A stretch of 64,000 nt of DNA from Paraburkholderia lycopersici (lineage in GTDB: Bacteria; Pseudomonadota; Gammaproteobacteria; Burkholderiales; Burkholderiaceae), in NCBI RefSeq assembly GCF_900096975.1, contig NZ_FMYQ01000007.1, forward strand, positions 124,001-188,000, given 5' to 3'. The notes under the pieces were generated by a model that saw only the letters and a program-made list of their open reading frames with translations, was not told where the DNA came from and did not search any database. Position 1 is the stretch's first letter; each line of letters starts with the position of its first letter. Made by a program: the position numbers and the translations under genes. Positions 52,581 to 60,681 of the stretch are shown piece after piece.

Positions 52581-53718
52581 GGTTCGACTGTACTCCGGGG
52601 CGGCCGCGAACGACGACGACGGTGGCGTCGTCGCGCCGGCGCGTGAAGTCCCGGTAGAGGACGGCCGCGATCACGGCGGCGGGCTGGTTGGCGAGGCCGG
52701 GCCAGGCAGCGAGGTCCCAGCGCGTGCCGATGCCGTCGGAGTGCAGGACGAGGACCGCATTCTCGCTCCACGCGAGCTCGACCTCCTGGGTGCCGCGCAT
52801 CGTGTGGCCGACGATGCCGTTGCGCGAAACCAGCTGGCAGCCCTCGTGCGCGGAGGCAGGGCGAGCGGCGTGACCTGCAGGTTGGCTTCCTGGGCGGAGC
52901 GAGGGGAGACCTCGCGCGCGGCTGTCGGCGGGGCGCCCCATGCCGTATGCGACGGCCGAAACGTTGCCGGTGCCGCAGAACGCGAGCGTGCCGCGCGCGA
53001 GATCGAGGCGCGCGAGCGCGAGCGCGGCGCCGCGCGTGGGGCGCAGCGCCGCGTGCGTGAGTTCCATGAGCGCCGCGGGCGCAAGGCCGGTGCGCCCGCG
53101 CAGGACGTCGAGCGCGGCCACGGCGGCCACGTGGGCTTCGGCGCCGTGACCGAGGCCGTCGGCGAGCGCGAACGTGAAGCCGCCCGGGTCGGCCAGGGCG
53201 AGCCAGCCGTCGCCGCAGACGTCTTCGCCGGGGTAGGGCACGCACACCGCGCCGATCTCGGGGCTGTCGAGCGCGGCGCGCGGCGCATTGACGCCGCTTT
53301 TGCGCACGAGCGCGCGCAGCACGCTGCCCGCGCCGGGCTGCGAGTAGATGGCGAACTGGTTCGAGAGCCGCCGGATCGCGCCGAGGCCCGTGCCCGGCGT
53401 GCCGGCCGTGGAGTGACCGTCGGTGAGCGCGGCGCTCACGTCGGTCATGCCGGGGCCGCGGTCGAGCGCGAGCAGTTCGACCGCGCCGGCAAGCGGGCGC
53501 ACGAGCAGCTCGCCATGCCCGGCATGCTTGAGGATATTGGTGGCCGCCTCGGTCAGCACGATCGCGAGACGCCCGGCGTCGGTTTCGTTGAGCGCGGCGA
53601 TGCGCGCGGCGTCGGCCGCGGCGCGGCGCGCGTAGGCAACGCCGCTTGCGTCGCCGATCTCGAAGGCGCGGTGGGTGCCGCCGGCCGAACCGGCCGCATC
53701 GTCTAGCGTACTTTCCAT
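52549..53718 (-). CDS. RsbT/W-like ATPase fused to PP2C/SpoIIE phosphatase (RsbX-like)
   Basis: I chose the Met at 53,718 (389 residues). Residues ~15-135 form a GHKL anti-sigma-type domain (VLTEAATNILKHAG, DRGPGM, GTGLGAIRRL). The remainder is a PP2C-type phosphatase domain (GDGWLALADPGGFTFALADGLGHG, with the metal-binding Asp pair, and VLVLHSDGIG). In Bacillus the separate phosphatase RsbX resets the stressosome by dephosphorylating RsbS and RsbR; this fusion could do both switching and resetting. It overlaps RsbT by 16 bp. Confidence 0.85.
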   Translation of the reverse strand: MESTLDDAAGSAGGTHRAFEIGDASGVAYARRAAADAARIAALNETDAGRLAIVLTEAATNILKHAGHGELLVRPLAGAVELLALDRGPGMTDVSAALTDGHSTAGTPGTGLGAIRRLSNQFAIYSQPGAGSVLRALVRKSGVNAPRAALDSPEIGAVCVPYPGEDVCGDGWLALADPGGFTFALADGLGHGAEAHVAAVAALDVLRGRTGLAPAALMELTHAALRPTRGAALALARLDLARGTLAFCGTGNVSAVAYGMGRPADSRARGLPSLRPGSQPAGHAARPASAHEGCQLVSRNGIVGHTMRGTQEVELAWSENAVLVLHSDGIGTRWDLAAWPGLANQPAAVIAAVLYRDFTRRRDDATVVVVRGRPGVQSNHEHAPAAHPA

Positions 53719-54128
53719 TTCGTGATGGTGACGGTCGTGCCGCCGCCCGGAGTCGATTCGATCGTGAATTCGTCGCACAGCCGCCGCGAGCCGCCGAGCC
53801 CGAGGCCAAGACCGTTGCCGCTCGTGAAGCCGTCGCGCAGCGCGCGCTCGATGTCGGCGATGCCCGGCCCCTCGTCGACGAACGAGAGCCGCAGGCCGAC
53901 GCGCACGCCGCTTTCCAGCACTTCCAGCCGTGCATCGCCGCCGCCGCCGTGCTGCAGCGTGTTGCGCGCGAGCTCGCTTGCCGCCGTCACGAACTTGGTC
54001 TGCTCGATGAGCGAGAAGCCCTGTGCGATGGCGGCGTCGCGCACGAGCTGCCGCAGCCGGACGATTTCCTCGTCCGAGCGCAGGCTGGCTTGCGCCGCGA
54101 GCCTTCCGGTCGTGTCGTTGCTATTCAT
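53703..54128 (-). CDS. rsbT: Serine/threonine switch kinase RsbT
   Basis: This 141-residue GHKL kinase has the N-box ASELARNTLQHGGGG, FVDEGPGIADI and GNGLGLGLGGSRRL. By analogy to Bacillus it would phosphorylate RsbS and RsbR under stress, then leave the complex to act on a downstream partner. The preferred start is the second Met (MNSNDTTG), 24 bases after the RsbS stop. Confidence 0.9.
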   Translation of the reverse strand: MNSNDTTGRLAAQASLRSDEEIVRLRQLVRDAAIAQGFSLIEQTKFVTAASELARNTLQHGGGGDARLEVLESGVRVGLRLSFVDEGPGIADIERALRDGFTSGNGLGLGLGGSRRLCDEFTIESTPGGGTTVTITKWKVR

Positions 54129-54152
54129 GATCGAATGCAAGAGACGTGCTAG

Positions 54153-54512
54153 CTAACGGCGCTGGCGCTGCTTGAGCAGCGCCATGCCTTTTTCGACGTC
54201 GAGGGCGGTGCGTACGCCAGAAAGCGTGAGGCCGAGTTCGACCAGCGTGATCGCAACCGACGGCTGCATGCCAACCACCACGGTTTGCGCGTCGAGCACC
54301 ATCGCCATCGCGGCCGTGTTGCCGATCATGCGGCCGATGAACGAATCGACCACGTCGAGCGCGGAGATGTCGATGAGCACGCCCTTGGCCGAGTCCTTGA
54401 CGATGCGTTCGGTGAGATCGTCCTGCAGCGCGATCGCGAGCCGGTCGTGCATGTCCACCTGGATCGCGACGATCAGGCAGTCGCCGAGGCGCAGAATCGG
54501 TATGCGTTCCAT
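54153..54512 (-). CDS. rsbS: Stressosome scaffold antagonist RsbS (STAS domain)
   Basis: This 119-residue single STAS domain begins MERIPILRLGDCLIVAIQVD. The phosphorylatable Ser lies in LDVVDSFIGRMIGNTA, as in RsbS proteins. With RsbR it would form the stressosome shell that holds RsbT inactive. The start at 54,512 was chosen because it begins the conserved fold; the upstream frame is antisense-type sequence. Confidence 0.9.
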   Translation of the reverse strand: MERIPILRLGDCLIVAIQVDMHDRLAIALQDDLTERIVKDSAKGVLIDISALDVVDSFIGRMIGNTAAMAMVLDAQTVVVGMQPSVAITLVELGLTLSGVRTALDVEKGMALLKQRQRR

Positions 54513-54541
54513 CGTGTGCGTTTCCGGTGCGTCGATGGCCT

Positions 54542-55408
54542 TCAGGCCGCGGCCTTCGGGGCGATGATCGTCGAGCCGATGCGCTGCAGCGCGATGACGA
54601 AGGCGTCGGCGAGCGTGGACCTGGTCGTGACGTTCGTGAGATCGACGCCCAGGTGCACGATGGTCTGCGCGATCTGCGGACGGATGCCGCTGATGATGCA
54701 GTCCGCGCCCATCAGGCGCGCGGCGGCCACGGTCTTGAGCAGATGCTGCGCGACGAGCGTGTCGACGGTCGGCACGCCCGTGATGTCGATGATCGCGAGG
54801 CTCGCACCCGTGTCGACGATCTTCTGCAGCAGGCTCTCCATCACGACCTGGGTGCGCGAGGAGTCGAGCGTGCCGATGAGCGGCAGCGCGAGAATGCCGT
54901 CCCACAACTGCACGACTGGCGTGGAAAGTTCCAGCAGCTCTTCCTGCTGGCGCGCGATGATCGCTTCGCGGCTTTTCTGGAAGACGTCGGTGGTGTAGAG
55001 GCCGAAGCCGTCGAGCAGCACGTTCACCTGCCAGCTCACCTCGGCGAGCTCGGTGGGGTTTTGCGAAAGCGCTTCGCGCAGTCGCGCATAGAGCGGCTCC
55101 TTGAACGAGAACAGGAAGGTGGCCGTTTCGACCGGCGTGTAGCCCTGGCGGGCGCGGTGCGCCGACATCTCCGCAAGAAACGCGCGCACCGGCTCCCATT
55201 CGGGGCGGGACGAATCGAAGGATTGGGCTTTCGGCAGCGTGTCGAGGAAGATATTGAGGAATGCGGAAAATTGCTCGCGGATTTCTCCTTCCATCGCGAG
55301 GCCGCGGCGTAGCGCGATCGGCAGATGCAGGCGCAGCCATTCGGCGAGAAGCGTGTCGCGATGCTGGCCGAGAATGTCCGCGATGCGGGCCTGTTCCGGT
55401 GTGTTCAT
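54542..55408 (-). CDS. rsbR: Stressosome co-antagonist RsbR with N-terminal sensor domain
   Basis: This 288-residue protein has an all-helical N-terminal sensor (RsbRD-type, about 1-160, including GYTPVETATFLFSFKEPLY) and a C-terminal STAS domain. The phosphorylation-type Thr lie in DITGVPTVDTLVAQHL and in GIRPQIAQTIVHLG. The N-terminal part forms the turret that senses stress; here it is not the non-haem globin type, so the cue is unknown. It is the first gene of the six-gene stressosome operon. Confidence 0.92.
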   Translation of the reverse strand: MNTPEQARIADILGQHRDTLLAEWLRLHLPIALRRGLAMEGEIREQFSAFLNIFLDTLPKAQSFDSSRPEWEPVRAFLAEMSAHRARQGYTPVETATFLFSFKEPLYARLREALSQNPTELAEVSWQVNVLLDGFGLYTTDVFQKSREAIIARQQEELLELSTPVVQLWDGILALPLIGTLDSSRTQVVMESLLQKIVDTGASLAIIDITGVPTVDTLVAQHLLKTVAAARLMGADCIISGIRPQIAQTIVHLGVDLTNVTTRSTLADAFVIALQRIGSTIIAPKAAA

Positions 55409-56163
55409 GCGATCTCCTGAGCGATGGGTCGTGCCTCGTTACCGGGATGAACCGCTGCACGTTACACCATCGTGTCGATTGAAGCTCGATTGAAGCGGTT
55501 ACGCGCGCATTAACGGCGCGCGAACGAGCGGGCGCGTTGCTGCACGCGTTTTTCGTGCCCGGTTGCTCCTGCAACTACCGCCGGGGCGGTGTCGCGAGCG
55601 CTTTCCGCTTTGCCGTGACGTGCTTGTAGTTTTTACACGTCCTGGCACGCGTCCGGGACGCCGCCTCGGCAAGAAAGGCGCGCCGGCAGTCGTCTCGCGA
55701 CTGGTACGGGCCTTGCTTGTTCGATTCGCCTGATGACAACCCGGGCAACAACCCGGTCAAGAACCGGGGAGCACCGTCGCCATGGAGCCCGAATCCGTTT
55801 CTCGGCAGCAATCGACGCTACCCGCGCCCGTTTCGCTGGGGGGCGCGCTCGCCTCGGGCGAGGGCGCACTGGACGAAGGGGACGGCGACGGGGACGACCC
55901 GATGCCGGCGCTGCCTGCGCGCCTGATCTTCTGCATCGCATGGCTTTTCGGGCTGGAGGCGTTTCTCGCGGAGTCCGATGGCCGCGCTGGCCTCCCTCGC
56001 AGTTGAGTGCGAAAGCCGGGAGTTTCCGGCGCGCGGCCGGCGCAGCCGGTCGTTCGCTACCTGACCTGGGCACGCCCGACCCGCTAGACTGAGCGCTGGC
56101 GTGCGGCCGGCCGCCCCTTGCGAGCCGCCGCACCCGCCCCGTTCGCCATTTTCAGAGATATCG
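55409..56163. other. Intergenic region between stressosome operon and mlaC
   Basis: About 750 bp divergent between RsbR (minus) and MlaC (plus), so both promoters lie here. The only coding candidate is a 74-residue plus-strand frame (55,782-56,006) with one hydrophobic segment (LIFCIAWLFGLEAFLA) and no good ribosome site, held at low confidence. A short run of similar ACCCGG-containing words occurs near 55,735-55,770. Nothing else was recognised. Confidence 0.45.
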
Positions 56164-56826
56164 ATGACCAGGTTATTCCGCATGACCGCGCTCCTCGCGT
56201 GGTGCCTGTCGTTCCTGCCCGCCACCGCGGCGCTTGCCCAGGCTGGGCAGGTGGACCAGTCGGACCCGCAGGCGCTCATCAAGACGGCCACGCAGCAGGT
56301 GCTCGACGAAGTGCGCACGAAGTCCGTTGCCCCCGACGATATCGCGCGCATTCAGGACATCGTCAATCGCGACATCCTTCCGTACGTCGATTTCCGCCGC
56401 ACCACGCGGCTCGCCATGGGGCCGCACTGGCGCACGGCCACGCCCGAGCAGCAAACGCAGGTCGAACAGCAGTTCCAGCTGCTGCTGATCCATCTCTACT
56501 CGGGCGCCATCGCGCAACTGAAGCCCGATCAGAAGATCGACTACCCGCCCATGCGCAACTCGCCCGGCGACACCGACGTCGTGGTGCGCACGCTCGCGCA
56601 GACCAGCGGCAACCCCGTGGAAATCGACTATCGCCTCTACAAGACGCCGCAGGGCTGGCGGCTCTACGATCTGAACGTGCTGGGCGCGTGGCTGATCCAG
56701 ACTTACCGCCAGCAGTTCAGCGAGAAAATCCAGCAAGGCGGCGTGGACGGGCTCATCCAGTTCCTCTCCGCGCGCAATCAGGAGCTCGTGTCCGGCAAGG
56801 CTCAGCCGCAGTCGCAGTCGCAGTAA
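56164..56826 (+). CDS. mlaC: Phospholipid-binding periplasmic protein MlaC (Ttg2D)
   Basis: This 220-residue protein has a signal peptide (MTALLAWCLSFLPATAALAQ) and the MlaC landmarks DILPYVDFRRTTRLAMG, YSGAIAQLK and YRLYKTPQGWRLYDLNVLG. It shuttles phospholipid between MlaA at the outer membrane and MlaFEDB at the inner membrane. The other mla genes are not in the window, so this copy is unlinked. The C-terminus is Gln/Ser-rich. Confidence 0.9.
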   Translation: MTRLFRMTALLAWCLSFLPATAALAQAGQVDQSDPQALIKTATQQVLDEVRTKSVAPDDIARIQDIVNRDILPYVDFRRTTRLAMGPHWRTATPEQQTQVEQQFQLLLIHLYSGAIAQLKPDQKIDYPPMRNSPGDTDVVVRTLAQTSGNPVEIDYRLYKTPQGWRLYDLNVLGAWLIQTYRQQFSEKIQQGGVDGLIQFLSARNQELVSGKAQPQSQSQ

Positions 56827-57032
56827 TACGCGCGGCGGCGCTGCGCGGCGGTCGAAGCCCGGCTGGCGCGGCACCTGCGGCAATTCGGGAAGCGCGTCCC
56901 TGCCTGGCGCGCGCGGGGGGACACACGCAGTACCATTTCCAGGCGTGCCTCGTGCATGTGGATGGGTTGCGCGCTTGCCCGAGCCGTCGCGGTCCTTGTC
57001 ACCCATTTCATTTTTCGCCGATCCGATCCGAC

Positions 57033-58991
57033 ATGAATTTCCCGCTGCCGCCGCAGGGCCGACGCAACCGGGTGTTTCCGCCGAGCCCGCCCACGCTGCA
57101 CAGCCTCGCCTCCGTCATCACCGGCGTGGTCGTGGTGTGCGGCCTGTACTTCGGGCGCGCGGTGCTGATTCCCATCACGCTCTCGGTGCTGCTGAGCTTT
57201 CTGCTCGCGCCGCTCGTGACCGCGCTGCGGCGCTTTCATGTGCCGCAGTTCCTTGCCATTCTCGTCGCGGTGCTCTCCACCGTGCTCGCGCTGGCCGGCG
57301 TGGGCGCGCTGATCGCCGCGCAGATCTACCAGCTTTCCGCCTCGCTGCCGCAGTACCAGGAAGAAATCGAGCAGAAAGTGCAAACGGTGCAGCAAAAGAC
57401 CGTGGGCCGCGCCGACTCGCTGATGTCGCGCGCCGCCACGGCGTTGCAGCGCGTGACGCCCACGCCGCCGCCCGCGCCGTTGCAGCCGCGCGGTCGCGCG
57501 GCGCGCAACCAGCCGCAGCAGCCCACGCCGGTCGAGGTCCACACGCCCGCGCCCACGCCGCTGCAGCTCGCGCAAAGGGCGCTTGCGCCGGTGGTGGCGC
57601 CGCTCGAAACGGGCTTCATCGTGCTCGTGGTGACGATCTTCATCCTGTTCCAGCGTGAGGACCTGCGCGATCGGCTCATCAGCGTGTTCGGCTCCGACGA
57701 CCTGCACCGCACCACAACCGCCATCAACGACGCTTCGCAGCGGCTTTCGCGCTACTTCGTCGCGCAACTGGGCGTGAACGTGACGGTGGGCGCGGTGATC
57801 GCGCTGGGGCTGGCGGGCATCGGCGTGCCGGGGGCGCTGCTCTTCGGCGCGGTGGCGGCGCTCATGCGTTTCGTGCCCTACATCGGCATCTGGATCGCTG
57901 CGATCATGGCCACGATCATCGCGGCGGCGACGCAGCCGCAATGGACCATGGCCGTCTCGACGCTGATCTTCTTCATCGTCGTGGACGTGGTGGCGGGGCA
58001 GTTCGCCGAGCCGATGCTGTACGGGCGGCGCTCGGGGCTCTCGCCGCTCGCCGTGGTGGTGGCGGCGATTTTCTGGAGCTGGCTGTGGGGGCCGGTCGGG
58101 CTCGTGCTCTCCACGCCGCTCACGCTGTGCATCGTCACGCTGGGCCGCTACGTGGACCGCCTGAACTTCCTCACGATCCTGCTCGGCGACCAGCCCGCGC
58201 TCACGCCCGCGCAAACCTGCTACCAGCGCCTGCTCGCCGACGACCCCCACGAGGCGCTGCTTCAGGCCGACCGGCTGCTCACGACCATGCCGCTCATCGA
58301 CTACTACGAGCAGGTGGTGTTCGAGGGCCTGCGCTTCGCGCGCAACGACGCCCTGCGCGGCGTGCTGCCGGCCGAGCAGGTCGCGCGCATCAACCAGGCG
58401 CTGCTCGACATCGTCGAAGACCTCGAATCCGTAGACGATTCGCGCCACGCGGCAGCCGGCGACGACAGCGCGACCAAAGCCGCCGAGCGAGCCGACGAAG
58501 GCGCGAAAGTGGTCGAGTTCACGCTCTCGCCGGACGCGGGCGAGGTGCTTTGCGTACCGGGACGCGGCGCGTTCGATGACGTGGCGGCGGCCATTGTCGG
58601 CCAGTTGCTCATGCGCCACGATATTCCGTGCACGGCGACGACCTACGAGCAGGTGCGCGCCACGCGCGCGGCCATGGTGGACGGGCAGCGCTCGCCGGCC
58701 ATCTGCGTGGTGTCGCTCGACGCGCCCGAGTCGGCGCCGTATCTGCGCAACCTCGTGCGGCGGCTGCGCGAGCGCGCGCCCGACGCGACCATCGTGGTGG
58801 GCATCGGCGCGGTGCAGCGCGACGACGGCGCGGGCATTGCCGACGACCCCGGCACGCTGTTTCCGACCTCGCTGCGCAATCTCGTGGAGGAATGCGGCGC
58901 GGCGCTCGTGCCGGCTCACATGCCGCAGGCGGAAAAGCGGGAGGCCGCGCCCGACATGCAGGATCAATATCGGGCCGGAGCAAAGTTGTGA
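57033..58991 (+). CDS. AI-2E-family transporter (TqsA/PerM-like) with extra C-terminal domain
   Basis: This 652-residue membrane protein has the AI-2E/PerM arrangement: N-terminal helices (ITGVVVVCGLYFGRAVLIPI), a large linker rich in Pro, then ALMRFVPYIGIWIAAIMA and the family motif GPVGLVLSTPLTLC (about residue 360). A cytoplasmic tail of ~270 residues follows; its last part (FDDVAAAIVGQLL...VVSLDAPES...IVVGIG) recalls a cobalamin-binding-like Rossmann fold without the cofactor His. Substrate unknown; some relatives export autoinducer-2 or act as sodium/proton antiporters. Confidence 0.85.
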   Translation: MNFPLPPQGRRNRVFPPSPPTLHSLASVITGVVVVCGLYFGRAVLIPITLSVLLSFLLAPLVTALRRFHVPQFLAILVAVLSTVLALAGVGALIAAQIYQLSASLPQYQEEIEQKVQTVQQKTVGRADSLMSRAATALQRVTPTPPPAPLQPRGRAARNQPQQPTPVEVHTPAPTPLQLAQRALAPVVAPLETGFIVLVVTIFILFQREDLRDRLISVFGSDDLHRTTTAINDASQRLSRYFVAQLGVNVTVGAVIALGLAGIGVPGALLFGAVAALMRFVPYIGIWIAAIMATIIAAATQPQWTMAVSTLIFFIVVDVVAGQFAEPMLYGRRSGLSPLAVVVAAIFWSWLWGPVGLVLSTPLTLCIVTLGRYVDRLNFLTILLGDQPALTPAQTCYQRLLADDPHEALLQADRLLTTMPLIDYYEQVVFEGLRFARNDALRGVLPAEQVARINQALLDIVEDLESVDDSRHAAAGDDSATKAAERADEGAKVVEFTLSPDAGEVLCVPGRGAFDDVAAAIVGQLLMRHDIPCTATTYEQVRATRAAMVDGQRSPAICVVSLDAPESAPYLRNLVRRLRERAPDATIVVGIGAVQRDDGAGIADDPGTLFPTSLRNLVEECGAALVPAHMPQAEKREAAPDMQDQYRAGAKL

Positions 58992-59075
58992 CAGTCATGC
59001 TCGTGTCACACCGAACGGTGATGATATGCGGCCCTGTGCCCCTGGTTGCGGCATTTGAGTTACTGGGAGACAACG

Positions 59076-59312
59076 ATGCTGAGCCCGCATGAATTCGCCA
59101 CGCTGATGCTGGTCCGCCACTCGCCGGACCAGATCGACATGAACCGCCAGGAGCTGGACACGCTGCTGGAGCGTCAGCTGGTTGCGCTCGAGCAGTGGAC
59201 GGAAGGCCATCGCCGGCTTTCGCTCACGACTGCCGGCCGCTCGCTCCTCGAAGCGGTGGGGCGGCTCGACGGCCTGACAGGCTTGCCCGAGGCGTTCGGC
59301 GCCGCCCTTTGA
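59076..59312 (+). CDS. Small hypothetical protein
   Basis: The ATG at 59,076 follows GGGAGA and gives 78 residues. The sequence (SPHEFATLMLVRHSPDQIDMNRQELDTLLERQLVALE then RRLSLTTAGRSLLEAVG) looks like a winged-helix-type fold in which the tail resembles a MarR/PadR-like LTxxG segment, but it is too short for a full regulator. It is followed by a strong terminator. Function unknown. Confidence 0.65.
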   Translation: MLSPHEFATLMLVRHSPDQIDMNRQELDTLLERQLVALEQWTEGHRRLSLTTAGRSLLEAVGRLDGLTGLPEAFGAAL

Positions 59313-59335
59313 CATCGTCACAAGGCGCTTGCCGC

Positions 59336-59360
59336 GCGGCCCGGCGATTCGCCGGGCCGC
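59336..59360 (+). terminator. Rho-independent terminator after small hypothetical gene
   Basis: GCGGCCCGGC and GCCGGGCCGC form a perfect 10 bp stem around a 5-base loop (GATTC), followed by TTTCGC. It lies 24 bases after the stop at 59,312 and well before the PhaB-like gene. Confidence 0.75.
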
Positions 59361-59611
59361 TTTCGCATGTGCGGCGGTTCGATGCAAAACACATTTCATG
59401 CATAAGGCATTTATTGAGGCATGCCAGGTAAATGTGTGGTCATGCACGCTGGCGGACCTGACAGGCTTGTGTCCCTCAAACTACGTTGATACGCTGCTCA
59501 CTCGCTCTACGGGTATATCCCCATCGCCCGGCTGGTTGGCGGTCGTCAAACTGACTCCATCCTCCAGAGTCTTCCTCAACTCACTTACCCCCCTAAAGCA
59601 AAGGAGGATCT

Positions 59612-60352
59612 ATGGCAAAGCGCATCGCCTACGTGACCGGCGGCATGGGCGGCATCGGTACCGCCATCTGCCAGCGTCTGCACAAGGACGGCCTTACGGT
59701 GATCGCGGGCTGCGGCCCGAACTCGCAACGCAAGGCTCGCTGGCTCGACGAGCAGAAGGCGCTCGGCTACGACTTCGTCGCCTCCGAAGGCAACGTGGCC
59801 GACTGGGACTCCACGGCCGCGGCGTTCGAAAGGGTGAAGAAGGACGTCGGCGAGATCGACGTGCTGGTCAACAACGCCGGCATCACGCGCGATGTCGTCT
59901 TCCGCAAGATGACGCACGAAGACTGGACCGCCGTCATCGACACCAATCTCACGAGCCTCTTCAACGTCACGAAGCAGGTGATCGACGGCATGATCGAGCG
60001 CGGCTTCGGGCGCGTGATCAACATTTCGTCGGTGAACGGGCAGAAGGGCCAGTTCGGTCAGACGAATTACTCCACGGCCAAGGCCGGCATTCACGGCTTC
60101 ACGATGGCGCTCGCACAGGAAGTGGCGACCAAGGGCGTGACGGTCAATACCGTCTCGCCGGGCTATATCGGCACGGACATGGTGAAGGCGGTGAAGCCCG
60201 AAGTGCTCTCGAAAATCATCGACAGCATTCCGGTACGGCGTCTTGGCGAGCCGCACGAAATCGCTTCGATCGTGGCGTGGCTCGCGTCCGACGAAGCCGG
60301 GTTCTCCACGGGCGCCGACTTCTCGCTCAACGGCGGCCTGCACATGAGCTGA
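59612..60352 (+). CDS. phaB: Acetoacetyl-CoA reductase (PhaB-like)
   Basis: This 246-residue short-chain dehydrogenase has a strong AAAGGAGG site. It shows VTGGMGGIGTAICQRL (NADPH loop), NNAGITRD, the catalytic Ser in INISSVNGQKGQFGQ, YSTAKAG and GYIGTDMVKAV. The sequence is PhaB-like rather than FabG-like: CGPNSQRKARWL and the FGQTNYSTAKAG context are typical of PHB synthesis enzymes. It reduces acetoacetyl-CoA to (R)-3-hydroxybutyryl-CoA. The phaC and phaA genes are not adjacent, so it may be a secondary copy. Confidence 0.88.
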   Translation: MAKRIAYVTGGMGGIGTAICQRLHKDGLTVIAGCGPNSQRKARWLDEQKALGYDFVASEGNVADWDSTAAAFERVKKDVGEIDVLVNNAGITRDVVFRKMTHEDWTAVIDTNLTSLFNVTKQVIDGMIERGFGRVINISSVNGQKGQFGQTNYSTAKAGIHGFTMALAQEVATKGVTVNTVSPGYIGTDMVKAVKPEVLSKIIDSIPVRRLGEPHEIASIVAWLASDEAGFSTGADFSLNGGLHMS

Positions 60353-60385
60353 GTGCGGCGGCTTGTCAGCATGACGAAGTATTCT

Positions 60386-60414
60386 GGCGGAAGCGGCGTA
60401 TGCCGGCTTCCGCC
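60386..60414 (+). terminator. Terminator after phaB
   Basis: GGCGGAAGCGGC and GCCGGCTTCCGCC pair with one bulged base around GTAT, and the tail reads TCGTTTTC. It lies 34 bases after the PhaB stop. Confidence 0.75.
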
Positions 60415-60458
60415 TCGTTTTCGGGGGGGGCGGTTCGCGGGGCGTACGTCACGTCGGA

Positions 60459-60490
60459 AGAAAAATGCGCCGGGAGCGGACTCCCGGCGC
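60459..60490 (-). terminator. Terminator facing the recombinase gene (minus strand)
   Basis: GCGCCGGGAG and CTCCCGGCGC form a perfect 10 bp stem with a CGGA loop. Read on the minus strand the stem is followed by ATTTTTCTTCC, a good T-rich tail. It should stop transcripts of the tyrosine recombinase gene, whose stop is about 190 bp upstream on that strand. Confidence 0.65.
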
Positions 60491-60681
60491 CCAATTTCGA
60501 CTCTGCGTGGTCCCTGACAATCCGGGACAGGGGTATGGGGCCTGGCCGAGCGGTCCGCAAGTCGTTTTGGACCGGCTGTCCTGCTCCATGAGTGATTTAT
60601 CGGCCCCGCCGGCGCCCGGGTTGAGTGCGTGAAAACCCCGGTCTTCGCGGCGTTGCGGCGCGTGGGGCAGCGCCGCGCGCG

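Noticed and set aside
59612..60352. PhaB-like reductase as a missing ketoreductase of the aryl-polyene-like locus
   Set aside because: It is 24 kb away, has its own ribosome site and terminator, and the locus already contains a suitable reductase.
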